The translations under genes and the position numbers were made by a program. 58,759 bases of DNA from Muribaculaceae bacterium (GTDB lineage Bacteria; Bacteroidota; Bacteroidia; Bacteroidales; Muribaculaceae), in the NCBI GenBank assembly GCA_029068655.1, contig JAIECF010000257.1, forward strand, positions 1 through 58,759, written 5' to 3'. Of the stretch, positions 26,988 through 34,146 are shown piece by piece. Below the pieces are notes generated by a model. It searched no databases and had not been told where the DNA came from. It saw only the letters and a program-made list of their open reading frames with translations. How positions within the stretch are numbered: the stretch's first letter is position 1; every line of letters starts with the position of its first letter.

Positions 26988-27524
26988 ATGAAAACGAAAC
27001 TTATTACTACTATGATCGCCGGATTCGGCGCATTTATGATGTGTGTCCCGATGTCAGCGGCCCCAAAGGCCAAAGCTGCAAAAGACGCTGAAGTGAAGAA
27101 AGAGAGTCTGTTCCAGAAAGGGAAGAAGGCAGTTGTCGATGCAGCCCACGTCGTGGCCGACAAATCCGTAGAGGTGTACGGAAAGGCTAAGGACGGCACT
27201 GTCGAGACAGCCGAGAAGGTTGCCGACAAATCCGTAGAGGTATACGGCAAGGCTAAGGAAGGAACTGTAGAGACTGCCGAGAAGGTGGCCGACAAGTCAG
27301 TCAAAGTCTACGGCAAGGCTAAGGAAGGAACTGTAGAGACCGCAGAGAAGGTAGCCGATAAATCGGTAGAAGTGTACGGCAATACTAAGGAAGCTACTGT
27401 TGAGACAGCCGAGAAGGTAGGTGACAAGTCAGTGGAAATCTACGGCAAGGCCAAAGACGGAACCGTGAAGGTCTCGAAAAACATTTTCCAGAAAACTAAA
27501 CAGTTTTTCAAGAAGATATTCTAA
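26988..27524 (+). CDS. Secreted lysine-rich protein with five 22-residue amphipathic repeats
   Basis: A 178-residue protein with signal peptide (about 1-24, ending PMSAA). I start at MKTKLITT because it begins the signal peptide. Residues 56-165 are five tandem 22-mers of the form VADKSVEVYGKAKDGTVETAEK, which split into two 11-residue halves. The 11-mer period with alternating Lys/Glu and small hydrophobics predicts a long amphipathic helix, as in LEA proteins, apolipoproteins or synuclein (KTKEGV-type). The tail IFQKTKQFFKKIF is basic and amphipathic. It may bind lipid or protect the envelope in the periplasm; this is inference. It is divergent from the decayed glycosidase and ends at a hairpin. 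Confidence 0.8.
   Translation: MKTKLITTMIAGFGAFMMCVPMSAAPKAKAAKDAEVKKESLFQKGKKAVVDAAHVVADKSVEVYGKAKDGTVETAEKVADKSVEVYGKAKEGTVETAEKVADKSVKVYGKAKEGTVETAEKVADKSVEVYGNTKEATVETAEKVGDKSVEIYGKAKDGTVKVSKNIFQKTKQFFKKIF
27153..27482 (+). repeat. Five tandem 66-bp coding repeats
   Basis: The DNA units encode the 22-residue protein repeats. Units 1-4 are closely alike; unit 5 has diverged at its end (VKVSKN). Confidence 0.85.
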
Positions 27525-27562
27525 GAAACAAACCCTCGTCTATCCATCAACCATAGCCATAA

Positions 27563-27602
27563 CGCCATCGGAATGACCTGCGTGTCATCTCGATGGCGAT
27601 TT
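27563..27602 (+). terminator. Hairpin after the 22-mer repeat protein
   Basis: CGCCATCG (27563-27570) pairs with CGATGGCG (27591-27598), with an inner ATGAC/GTCAT stem. The T-tract is short (ATTTAAT), so termination may be partial. Confidence 0.55.
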
Positions 27603-27644
27603 AATATGCGTTTCTACCCCTACCGATACCTGCGAGAAATTAGA

Positions 27645-27676
27645 TTTGCATAATCCACGAAAAACCATTATTTTTG
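27645..27676 (+). promoter_or_regulatory. Consensus promoter of the DUF3791/DUF3990 cassette, nearly leaderless
   Basis: TTTG at 27645-27648, 20-bp spacer, TATTTTTG at 27669-27676. The expected transcription start (27681-27684) coincides with the first ATG of the cassette at 27681, so the message would be leaderless, or begin a few bases before an in-frame ATG at 27693. Confidence 0.75.
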
Positions 27677-27680
27677 CATT

Positions 27681-27926
27681 ATGGAAAAATATATGAAACC
27701 CACAAGGAATGAGATCGTGATGGCTTTCGTCGCTTCCTGTATAGAATCGGTAGCGTATCGGCTTGGTGTCGGTTACCGCGAGATATTCGAGAGGATGGAC
27801 AAGATAAGGATGATAGATGAATACATCTATCCCTGTTACGAGACGCTTCATTCCGAGAGCCGAGAAAACCTTACCAAAAGCCTCATCGAAACCCTAAATC
27901 GATGGGAAAACGAAACGAAAGCCTGA
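27681..27926 (+). CDS. DUF3791 family small protein, first gene of the DUF3990 cassette
   Basis: An 81-residue helical protein (or 77 residues from the ATG at 27693) matching in style the DUF3791 family: NEIVMAFVASCIESVAYRLGVGYREIFERM, then IYPCYETLHSESRENLTKSL near the end. Function of the family is unknown. It is followed after 2 bp by a DUF3990 gene and then a second, different DUF3791-like gene, all under one consensus promoter. A small protein beside a predicted ADP-ribosyltransferase-fold partner suggests an antitoxin or adaptor, but this is inference. Confidence 0.75.
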   Translation: MEKYMKPTRNEIVMAFVASCIESVAYRLGVGYREIFERMDKIRMIDEYIYPCYETLHSESRENLTKSLIETLNRWENETKA

Positions 27927-27928
27927 TT

Positions 27929-28423
27929 ATGGACATAATTGAAGTATATCATGCCGGAACTGACCGGGTCGAGAGACCCGATTGTAGACATGGCCGAGTA
28001 GATCTTGATTTCGGACAAGGTTTCTATTTGACAGACATATATGATCAAGCCTATAATTTCGCCATCGCCAAATCCCGGGATAGAAGAAGCCATCCTCTTA
28101 TAAATGTCTATCTTCTGGATAGGAAAACCATCCTCGAAGAATCCAGAAGCCTGATTTTCGACAGATATGATGAGGATTGGCTTGAATTCATTGTCGAATG
28201 CCGAAGCGGTGGTAATGTCTGGAAAGATTATGATTATATCGAAGGCGGTGTGGCCGATGACCGGGTCATCGATACCGTCAACATGTATATCGCCGGATTT
28301 ATATCCAGAGACACGGCTTTGAACAACCTGCGGTATCTGAAATCCAACAACCAAATCTGTATTCTTAATCAGAAATTGCTTGACAAACATCTCAAATTCA
28401 GAGAATGCCTAAAGTTAGGATAA
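27929..28423 (+). CDS. DUF3990 protein, possible ADP-ribosyltransferase-fold effector
   Basis: A 164-residue cytoplasmic protein. Motifs typical of DUF3990 are EVYHAG (His8), LDFGQGFYLT (Tyr33), and YIEGGVADDRVIDTV near residue 105. The His/Tyr pair at the start resembles the H-Y part of the ADP-ribosyltransferase H-Y-E triad, and I recall this family being placed in that superfamily; the third residue is not obvious. I start at 27929, 2 bp after the previous stop, because the family motif begins five residues later; an overlapping ATG at 27902 is possible. It is flanked by DUF3791-like genes on both sides. A toxin or signalling role is inferred, not shown. Confidence 0.75.
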   Translation: MDIIEVYHAGTDRVERPDCRHGRVDLDFGQGFYLTDIYDQAYNFAIAKSRDRRSHPLINVYLLDRKTILEESRSLIFDRYDEDWLEFIVECRSGGNVWKDYDYIEGGVADDRVIDTVNMYIAGFISRDTALNNLRYLKSNNQICILNQKLLDKHLKFRECLKLG

Positions 28424-28427
28424 TATT

Positions 28428-28679
28428 ATGGATTATTACAACAAAACCTTAAAGGACATCCTCCGTTGGAGTCGTATGGGAGCGATTGCATGCCGTATAG
28501 CCGACAAACTGTCTATATCTCCACTACAGGCATTGAAGGATTTCTACCGAAGTGAGACCTGCGAGAAATTCCATGACAGAGCCACCAAACTCGACCTCTA
28601 CAGCGACTATTACATAGCCGACAGCTACCTGATCGAAAAAGGGTATACTACGAAGAATAACCATATGCATCAAAAATAA
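28428..28679 (+). CDS. Second DUF3791-like small protein of the DUF3990 cassette
   Basis: An 83-residue helical protein 4 bp after the DUF3990 gene. IACRIADKLSISPLQALKDFYRS and LYSDYYIADSYLIEKGY match the general DUF3791 pattern (short helical proteins with a conserved aromatic region and late Y-hydrophobic-E segment). It differs clearly in sequence from the first gene of the cassette, so the two are not recent duplicates. Spacing implies one transcript. It may be the partner of the DUF3990 protein; which of the two small proteins neutralises or assists it cannot be told from sequence. Confidence 0.7.
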   Translation: MDYYNKTLKDILRWSRMGAIACRIADKLSISPLQALKDFYRSETCEKFHDRATKLDLYSDYYIADSYLIEKGYTTKNNHMHQK

Positions 28680-28762
28680 CGGAATTACGGGTTGGTGATG
28701 CAAGATTCCGTGATAAGCTGTGTTTTTAGGATGATTTCAATAATTCTTAAAAACACTAATGT

Positions 28763-29977
28763 ATGAAAAAATCCGGATTTACTTTTCTTTTGCTGCTGTC
28801 AGGTCTTGTTACATGTCTGGCCGGAGAATCAGACCTTCTTGTACCTGAAGCATGCAACGTGGGCAGCCGCCCTTTCACCGCTCCCCTCTCTGAGATATAT
28901 TTTAATTTCGACGGGGGAATAAAACTAATGAAAGAGGCCGCTGCGAAAGTGGAATGCGACGGAAAGACTGTAACCACGGCGACCAACATTGAAGTATCCA
29001 ACTACAAAGGAAAAAGGGGCACACAGGGAACTCTTATATTGACATTTGACGAGCAGAATCTTCCTATGGGAAAATCTTATACCGTGTGCGTGGCTCCCGG
29101 CTCCATATCTCAGGAAGACAATACAGAAATACAAAACCCAACTATCACGCAAGGTTTTTACGTTCCGGAAAATCTTGGAGAAGCGCGAATCGACCATAAG
29201 GACGGTACAGTCATATCTACAGTATCACCATCTGTCTACCAGGGATTCCCGACGTTCTACTGGGGTATCGAGACTGAACCGGTCGGAAATCCTTATTTCA
29301 TCCTTTATCGTGAAGGTGTAGCCGTAAGGGAACTACCTGCCCATATCTGTTGGGACTGGGATTTAGGTCAGGCACGCGCTGAGGTCTCTGAAACGATGAA
29401 TTTCGAGCAAGGAGTACGCTTCACATTAACATTACCCGCAGGAAGCGCCCACGCTATGCGGCGCGACGATATAGTCAACGAAGAGGTGTCGTTCAATTTC
29501 ATAGGTGGTTATACCGAACCGAGCCAAACCCTGACTTACTCCTGGTGCAGCCTATTTACCGACCACTCGAACGTACTGAATGAAGTGACCTTCACGTATC
29601 AGTGCCCCATACGCCTGGCCGAGGATGCCGTGATCCAGTTGTGGTATGCCGACGAATCGGAACTGATAATGGAGACTCCCGCATACATCAATACGGATAT
29701 CAACTGCTTTGCCATCTCAGCTGATTTCGGCGGATATGAAATGACATCTGAAAGAGGATATATGATTGTAATCCCTGAAGGGACGGTAATTGCAGACTAT
29801 GGTGATCCGGTGATCAATCATCGTTGCTATATTCCTTTGGCGGATGTCAGTGGAATCCGTACAGTAGCGGAGACAAATGATCCATCTGCCATCTACGACT
29901 TGAACGGCTGTAGAATAACCGCTCCGGTTTCAGGCAAGATGTATGTGAGAGACGGAAAGATATTCATCTACAAGTGA
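28763..29977 (+). CDS. Secreted protein with Ig-like (Big_5-type) repeats
   Basis: A 404-residue exported protein (signal peptide about 1-20). It has two or three beta-sandwich units, the first (about 30-130) reading SEIYFNFDGGIKLMKEAA, then TLILTFDEQNLPMGKSYTV and CVAPGSISQEDN, which is the pattern of bacterial Ig-like domain 5. The C-terminal end IYDLNGCRITAPVSGKMYV then DGKIFIYK is a short beta tail like those on many secreted Bacteroidales proteins; compare the end of the protein at 9864-11222. No enzyme motif is visible. It may be surface-attached. It ends at a strong shared terminator. Confidence 0.75.
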   Translation: MKKSGFTFLLLLSGLVTCLAGESDLLVPEACNVGSRPFTAPLSEIYFNFDGGIKLMKEAAAKVECDGKTVTTATNIEVSNYKGKRGTQGTLILTFDEQNLPMGKSYTVCVAPGSISQEDNTEIQNPTITQGFYVPENLGEARIDHKDGTVISTVSPSVYQGFPTFYWGIETEPVGNPYFILYREGVAVRELPAHICWDWDLGQARAEVSETMNFEQGVRFTLTLPAGSAHAMRRDDIVNEEVSFNFIGGYTEPSQTLTYSWCSLFTDHSNVLNEVTFTYQCPIRLAEDAVIQLWYADESELIMETPAYINTDINCFAISADFGGYEMTSERGYMIVIPEGTVIADYGDPVINHRCYIPLADVSGIRTVAETNDPSAIYDLNGCRITAPVSGKMYVRDGKIFIYK

Positions 29978-29990
29978 CCTACCTCAACAC

Positions 29991-30029
29991 AAAAAACGTC
30001 CCTGGCTTCATAAGTCCGGGACGTTTTTT
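29991..30029. terminator. Bidirectional hairpin terminator between convergent genes
   Basis: AAAAAACGTCCC (29991-30002) pairs perfectly with GGGACGTTTTTT (30018-30029). It terminates the Ig-like gene on the plus strand and the Dma-like gene on the minus strand, touching the stop codon of the latter. Confidence 0.9.
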
Positions 30030-31234
30030 CATTTTCCGAATCGTAGACCGACGTTGACACTGAAGGTAAGCGGTCTCTCAGAATAGATGGTGCGTAGTCT
30101 TGATCCGTTCTTTAGATATATGCCCACTCCCGGCTCGACGAAGACGGCACATCGTCCAGCCAATGAATACTGTAGGCCGACAGCGGCATTGAATGAGAAC
30201 TGAAACGGTCTGTCGTCACATCCTGTATAGCTGTAGCCTGGATCTGAGGGATTATCTGTATTTATCCTTCCACCTATGCATTTCTCGGCCATAAAGGCCG
30301 TCGAGGTATAAATATCGAGTTTTCGGAAACTCCATGGTATATATCTTACACTGATGGGGAGTCCGATGAAATGAAGGTCTTGAGAGGCGTTGAAGAGCGG
30401 AGAATCCGAATATCCATAACTGATGTCTGAGTGTAAATAGGAATAGGTCACCCCCGTACCGACATGCAGGTTATGACATACCGGCCAAGAGAAATCAACG
30501 GAAAAGCGGACTGGAAGCTTATGGTCAAACCGTTCTACAAATATCGGTGTGGGGGCGGCGTTTACATGTGAATCCGACATCATTCCCCCTCCCATCCTGG
30601 TGTGCGGCATGGAAGCGGAAGTCGGTATGGAACTTTCCCCAGCATCATTATCATTCAACAGGCTTCCTAATCCATTGGCGGAGACGGAGACACCTGCCGA
30701 AAGTGAGGATCCATTGACTTTCCTCACTTTGGAATCCGTATTTACACCACTATTGCCTGTGACGGAGGAAGGATAGCTGTCGCCGGATGCTGTATCTGTT
30801 TTCTTACCGCTTTCCGGATATTCCTGAGCTTCTTCTTGACGGGGCTCAGACGGAAGAGTAGGTATGGGTGTAGGATCATTGACTGCAAAGACTGCTTCCG
30901 TGGCTCCTATTCTTCGTGTAGCATTTGAAATATTAGACAGCGCAGACGCATATGAGACTGTTTGCTCTACCTGTCTGTTTAATGATCCCTTTTCTCTGTC
31001 ACCGTCAGCGACATTCACTATCAGAGGAACGTAACGATCGCTCTTCTCTGAAACCATGATCGCAAATATTCCTATCAATACAGCGACAGAAGCGGCTATC
31101 ACTCCCCAAAGTCGTATTCTCCTTATTCTCCGGCCACGGATCTCATCCTGCACGGATTCCAATAGGCCATCGGGCGGAACAAAATCGTATTCCGCCATCT
31201 TGTCTTTTATGCTGTCAATCCATTTGTCGTCCAT
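30029..31234 (-). CDS. Dual membrane-spanning anti-sigma factor (Dma-like): cytoplasmic domain, TM helix, OM barrel
   Basis: A 401-residue protein with an unusual layout. Residues 1-38 are a short cytoplasmic helical part (WIDSIKDKMAEYDFVPPDG). One inner-membrane helix follows at about 41-60 (RLWGVIAASVAVLIGIFAIM), then a long low-complexity Ser/Gly/Pro-rich linker (about 65-235). The C-terminal region (about 238-401) alternates like an eight-stranded outer-membrane barrel and ends TFSVNVGLRFGK. This matches the dual membrane-spanning anti-sigma (Dma) proteins described in Bacteroides thetaiotaomicron, which bridge both membranes. The ECF sigma gene lies 9 bp upstream. It is the third gene of a serpin-sigma-Dma operon. 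Confidence 0.85.
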   Translation of the reverse strand: MDDKWIDSIKDKMAEYDFVPPDGLLESVQDEIRGRRIRRIRLWGVIAASVAVLIGIFAIMVSEKSDRYVPLIVNVADGDREKGSLNRQVEQTVSYASALSNISNATRRIGATEAVFAVNDPTPIPTLPSEPRQEEAQEYPESGKKTDTASGDSYPSSVTGNSGVNTDSKVRKVNGSSLSAGVSVSANGLGSLLNDNDAGESSIPTSASMPHTRMGGGMMSDSHVNAAPTPIFVERFDHKLPVRFSVDFSWPVCHNLHVGTGVTYSYLHSDISYGYSDSPLFNASQDLHFIGLPISVRYIPWSFRKLDIYTSTAFMAEKCIGGRINTDNPSDPGYSYTGCDDRPFQFSFNAAVGLQYSLAGRCAVFVEPGVGIYLKNGSRLRTIYSERPLTFSVNVGLRFGK

Positions 31235-31243
31235 ATGGGAGAA

Positions 31244-31798
31244 TCATTTGCTGTTAAGATATTCCTTTATTTTCATCGCAAGAAGGGCTTTTGCCCTCAG
31301 ATACTGTGATGCCGAGCTGTTTTCCTTTATACCGAGCAGTTTGGCTATTTCCTTGTGTTTCTTCCCTTCAATCGCATATAGGTTGAATACCGTACGATAG
31401 CCGTCGGGCAGTTCTCTTATCAGAGAGGCCAGATCATCGGCTGACAGCCCTTCTACATCAGGAGGATCATCAGCTATGTCAGGAATCTCAAATGGAGAGG
31501 TGGCAAAACGGAGTCTGTTGTTGTCGCGAAGGTAATTGAGGGCGCAGTTTACTGTCAGGCGTCCTATCCATCCAGTAAGGCTACCGGCTCCCGAGTATCT
31601 GAACGAGCCGACGGAAATGAATATCTTTACGAAACTGTCCTGAGCCACATCCTTGATGTCGTCGTCCGACGATAAGTAACGGGCGCATATACCGGCCACA
31701 TAACCGGCATATGCGCTATAGATCTCTTTTGTAGCCGAACCCTTATCCTTCCTGATTAGGGCGGCGATGTCCCGTTCTTTATCGCGGTCGATTATCAT
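31244..31798 (-). CDS. ECF sigma factor paired with the Dma-like anti-sigma
   Basis: A 184-residue sigma-70 family protein: region 2 at about 20-90 (DIKDVAQDSFVKIFISVGSF and GWIGRLTVNCALNYLRDNNR) and region 4 at about 125-180 (LPDGYRTVFNLYAIEGKKHK; EIAKLLGIKENSSASQYL). It is 7 bp after the serpin gene and 9 bp before the anti-sigma gene, so it should be co-regulated with both. The likely control is sequestration by the cytoplasmic end of the Dma-like protein. Whether it activates its own operon cannot be read directly; no TAnnTTTG box was found before the serpin gene, which is compatible with an ECF-type promoter. Confidence 0.92.
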   Translation of the reverse strand: MIIDRDKERDIAALIRKDKGSATKEIYSAYAGYVAGICARYLSSDDDIKDVAQDSFVKIFISVGSFRYSGAGSLTGWIGRLTVNCALNYLRDNNRLRFATSPFEIPDIADDPPDVEGLSADDLASLIRELPDGYRTVFNLYAIEGKKHKEIAKLLGIKENSSASQYLRAKALLAMKIKEYLNSK

Positions 31799-31805
31799 CA
31801 GGATT

Positions 31806-33152
31806 TCATGAGAAGGTTTTTACAGAGCCGATGAAGAGGATTGCACCGGTGGTATTCTCCTGAATGTAGAATATAAACGGACGATCGAATACGACTTCAT
31901 GTATGGAGGTCTCCTCAAAACCCGGACCAACGGCATTATCCATTCCACCAAGGCTTACGGCCGCCCCTTCCGTTCCGTTTTCATCCACTTTTAACTTTGT
32001 GGCGTGGATGAAACATACAAGGGAGAAATCTTCAGCAGCCGCAATTCGACCAAACACATAGCGTCCGCTACATATGTTTTCCATTCCCAGACCCTTCAGG
32101 ACATCAATAGTCTTCTGATTATTTGACTCAATCTCGAATTTCGGAAGCCACATCATCACATATTCTTCCTTCATGCCATTGTTGATGCTTCTGATATTGT
32201 CGGTGGTCAACACCTCATCAAGCGGAATATGGTTGATTCTTGACGAAGGAAGGACACACGTCATTGAGAATTGACCTTTCTCTCCGTAATTGAGCCTTAT
32301 GGCCTGCGTACCGTCTTCAGTTTCGGCATACTCCATCATGTCGCATCTGAACATAAAGTCTGTCTCCTTTTCTTTGCCGTCTATATTAAGAAACACCCTT
32401 TTCGATGTAGCATATTCCTCGAATCCTTGACTCCATCCCGCTTTGAAATATAGTGTGTTAAGGAATGCCAGACTTATTACGAGAGGTGAACTCAGAAAGT
32501 TCTTTATCAAACCGTTTGTATTTTTCTCGACAAACTCGTTTATCGCTTTTTGTCCATTTTCTCCACCGGGATTGATTCCGATACCATATGCATAGTAGCT
32601 GTCTGTTATTGTCTGCATGAATGTCTGTCTGATACGAAAGGCGAAAGGATCGCACCACATAGTGTTGGTCACATCACACTTGATTCCTTCTTCGATGTTG
32701 GGAAGGTTGGACATAAGAGTCTGATAATATGCGTTAAGGGCGTTGAGACCATCTTCGCTTTCCTCGAACCCAAGTGTCTTCAGTATCTCATTGCGTGCAG
32801 GTCCGTCATCTCCGTTCGCTATCATGCCGAGCACAGCCCCCACACTCAAGGGCGACACACATACGTTTTTACTGCTACATTCCGAATTGGCAAGATAGAA
32901 CTTCCATGAAAAGTCATTGAAACCATCTATGGACTCGTAAGGAATCGAACTGAGAGGTGCCGAAGCTATGGATGGCGATATCACCTCCGGAAGTTCGTCA
33001 GTCAGATCTACAGTAGGAACCGATGGTTCGCATGGTTCTGACGGCTCAGGTTTCGTCACTATAGGTTCCGTGTAATCTACCGTTTCTCCCGTGCAGGAAA
33101 CTATCAACAACCCCAGGATGACGACTGTGAAAGCAGAGAATAATCTATTCAT
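31806..33152 (-). CDS. Serpin (serine protease inhibitor) lipoprotein
   Basis: A 448-residue serpin with lipoprotein signal peptide (GLLIVSC) and a Pro/Glu-rich spacer of about 50 residues. The serpin fold starts at about residue 75 (FNDFSWKFYLANSECSSKNV; CVSPLSVGAVLGMIANG). Core motifs NTLYFKAGW and VFDRPFIFYIQENTTG are present. The reactive-centre hinge reads ENGTEGAAVS, close to the EEGTEAAAAT pattern of inhibitory serpins, so it probably inhibits. Counting from the hinge as in alpha-1-antitrypsin puts Ala-Val at P1-P1', suggesting an elastase-like target. It likely sits on the outer membrane facing host or microbial proteases. It is the first gene of the serpin-sigma-Dma operon. Confidence 0.93.
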   Translation of the reverse strand: MNRLFSAFTVVILGLLIVSCTGETVDYTEPIVTKPEPSEPCEPSVPTVDLTDELPEVISPSIASAPLSSIPYESIDGFNDFSWKFYLANSECSSKNVCVSPLSVGAVLGMIANGDDGPARNEILKTLGFEESEDGLNALNAYYQTLMSNLPNIEEGIKCDVTNTMWCDPFAFRIRQTFMQTITDSYYAYGIGINPGGENGQKAINEFVEKNTNGLIKNFLSSPLVISLAFLNTLYFKAGWSQGFEEYATSKRVFLNIDGKEKETDFMFRCDMMEYAETEDGTQAIRLNYGEKGQFSMTCVLPSSRINHIPLDEVLTTDNIRSINNGMKEEYVMMWLPKFEIESNNQKTIDVLKGLGMENICSGRYVFGRIAAAEDFSLVCFIHATKLKVDENGTEGAAVSLGGMDNAVGPGFEETSIHEVVFDRPFIFYIQENTTGAILFIGSVKTFS

Positions 33153-33254
33153 ATGGATGTTTTCTTGTTGGTTAATCTTATTATGTTTGACATAATAACA
33201 CCGGAATCCTTCGATTCTTGCATCAACTTGCTTCCTGAATTAAAAAAATTTGAT

Positions 33255-33262
33255 TAATTTTG
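33255..33262 (+). promoter_or_regulatory. -7 box upstream of the acyl-ACP thioesterase
   Basis: TAATTTTG matches TAnnTTTG, 19 bp before the start codon. The nearest TTG (33228-33230) gives a 24-bp spacer, slightly long, so the promoter is probable rather than certain. Confidence 0.5.
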
Positions 33263-33281
33263 CAGAAAAGCAGAAAACCGA

Positions 33282-34046
33282 ATGGAAACCACTGAAAAAG
33301 AAACCGTCATAACGCGCACATACTATCTCTCAGCCGCCGAATGCAACGCTCAACAGGAGATATCGCTCCCTATGCTCGCGCAGAAACTCATCGACGTGGC
33401 TACGGAACACGCAAATATACTTGGAATCGGAAATCCCGACATGCCGAATCCCGACATGGGATGGGTACTATCACGACTCACAATAGAAATGACATCCTAT
33501 CCGCACGAGAATACGGATTATACCATCACAACATGGGTCGAGGACTGGAACCGCCACTTCTCACGTCGCGCATTCTCCATATCCGATACTGAGGGCAACA
33601 TATTGGGCTATGCCCGCTCTATCTGGATGGTTCTCAATACCTCCGATCGTAGCAACGCCGGACTTTCGGGCCTCAACTTCAATCCTGAATGGATCTCCGA
33701 CATAGAATGTCCCATCCCGATGCAGGAAAAGCATGTACGTATCGAGCCGGACGGCAACGAATCCGTCTACCGCTTCAAATACTGCGACATCGACTTCTAC
33801 CGCCACGTAAACACCGTACGCTACATCGACCTTCTCCTCAACCAGTTTGACATGCAGACCTACGACAAGAACATAGTCAACCGCCTCGAGCTCTCCTTCC
33901 TCCACGAGGCTTCCTACGGCATGGAGATAAGGATCATGAAGCAGACATCCGAAACCAATCCCCTTCTCCACCGCCTTTACCTCGAGAAGTCTGACGGTAT
34001 CCGGCCCATCCTATACTCCCGACTCCGCTTCTCCCCCCGCCATTAG
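33282..34046 (+). CDS. Acyl-ACP thioesterase (FatA/FatB-like)
   Basis: A 254-residue double-hotdog protein. The N-terminal hotdog (about 5-135) contains MGWVLSRLTIEMTSYP. The C-terminal hotdog (about 150-250) contains CDIDFYRHVNTVRYIDLLLN, the region matching the D-N-HVNN catalytic segment of plant-type acyl-ACP thioesterases, with Thr in place of the second Asn. It hydrolyses acyl-ACP in the cytoplasm to release free fatty acids; such genes are common in Bacteroidales. It stands alone, divergent from the serpin operon, under its own promoter. Confidence 0.9.
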   Translation: METTEKETVITRTYYLSAAECNAQQEISLPMLAQKLIDVATEHANILGIGNPDMPNPDMGWVLSRLTIEMTSYPHENTDYTITTWVEDWNRHFSRRAFSISDTEGNILGYARSIWMVLNTSDRSNAGLSGLNFNPEWISDIECPIPMQEKHVRIEPDGNESVYRFKYCDIDFYRHVNTVRYIDLLLNQFDMQTYDKNIVNRLELSFLHEASYGMEIRIMKQTSETNPLLHRLYLEKSDGIRPILYSRLRFSPRH

Positions 34047-34097
34047 GTAATAATGCACTCTCTAACAAAAACAATGATATCTTTTTCATCACTTTAA

Positions 34098-34129
34098 TTT
34101 GCACTGCACCATAAAAATCACTATTTTTG
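34098..34129 (+). promoter_or_regulatory. Consensus promoter of the AAA-ATPase gene
   Basis: TTTG at 34098-34101, 20-bp spacer, TATTTTTG at 34122-34129; the start codon follows 18 bp later. Confidence 0.8.
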
Positions 34130-34146
34130 CAGAAATTTAGAATCCT

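Noticed and set aside
27153..27482. CRISPR-like tandem array
   Set aside because: The 66-bp units are contiguous, in frame and code for a regular 22-residue protein repeat; there are no unique spacers and no cas genes.
28720..28756. GTGTTTTTA/TAAAAACAC hairpin before the Ig-like protein gene as a terminator of the DUF3791 cassette
   Set aside because: The stem is AT-rich with a long loop and has no T-run after it; support is too weak.
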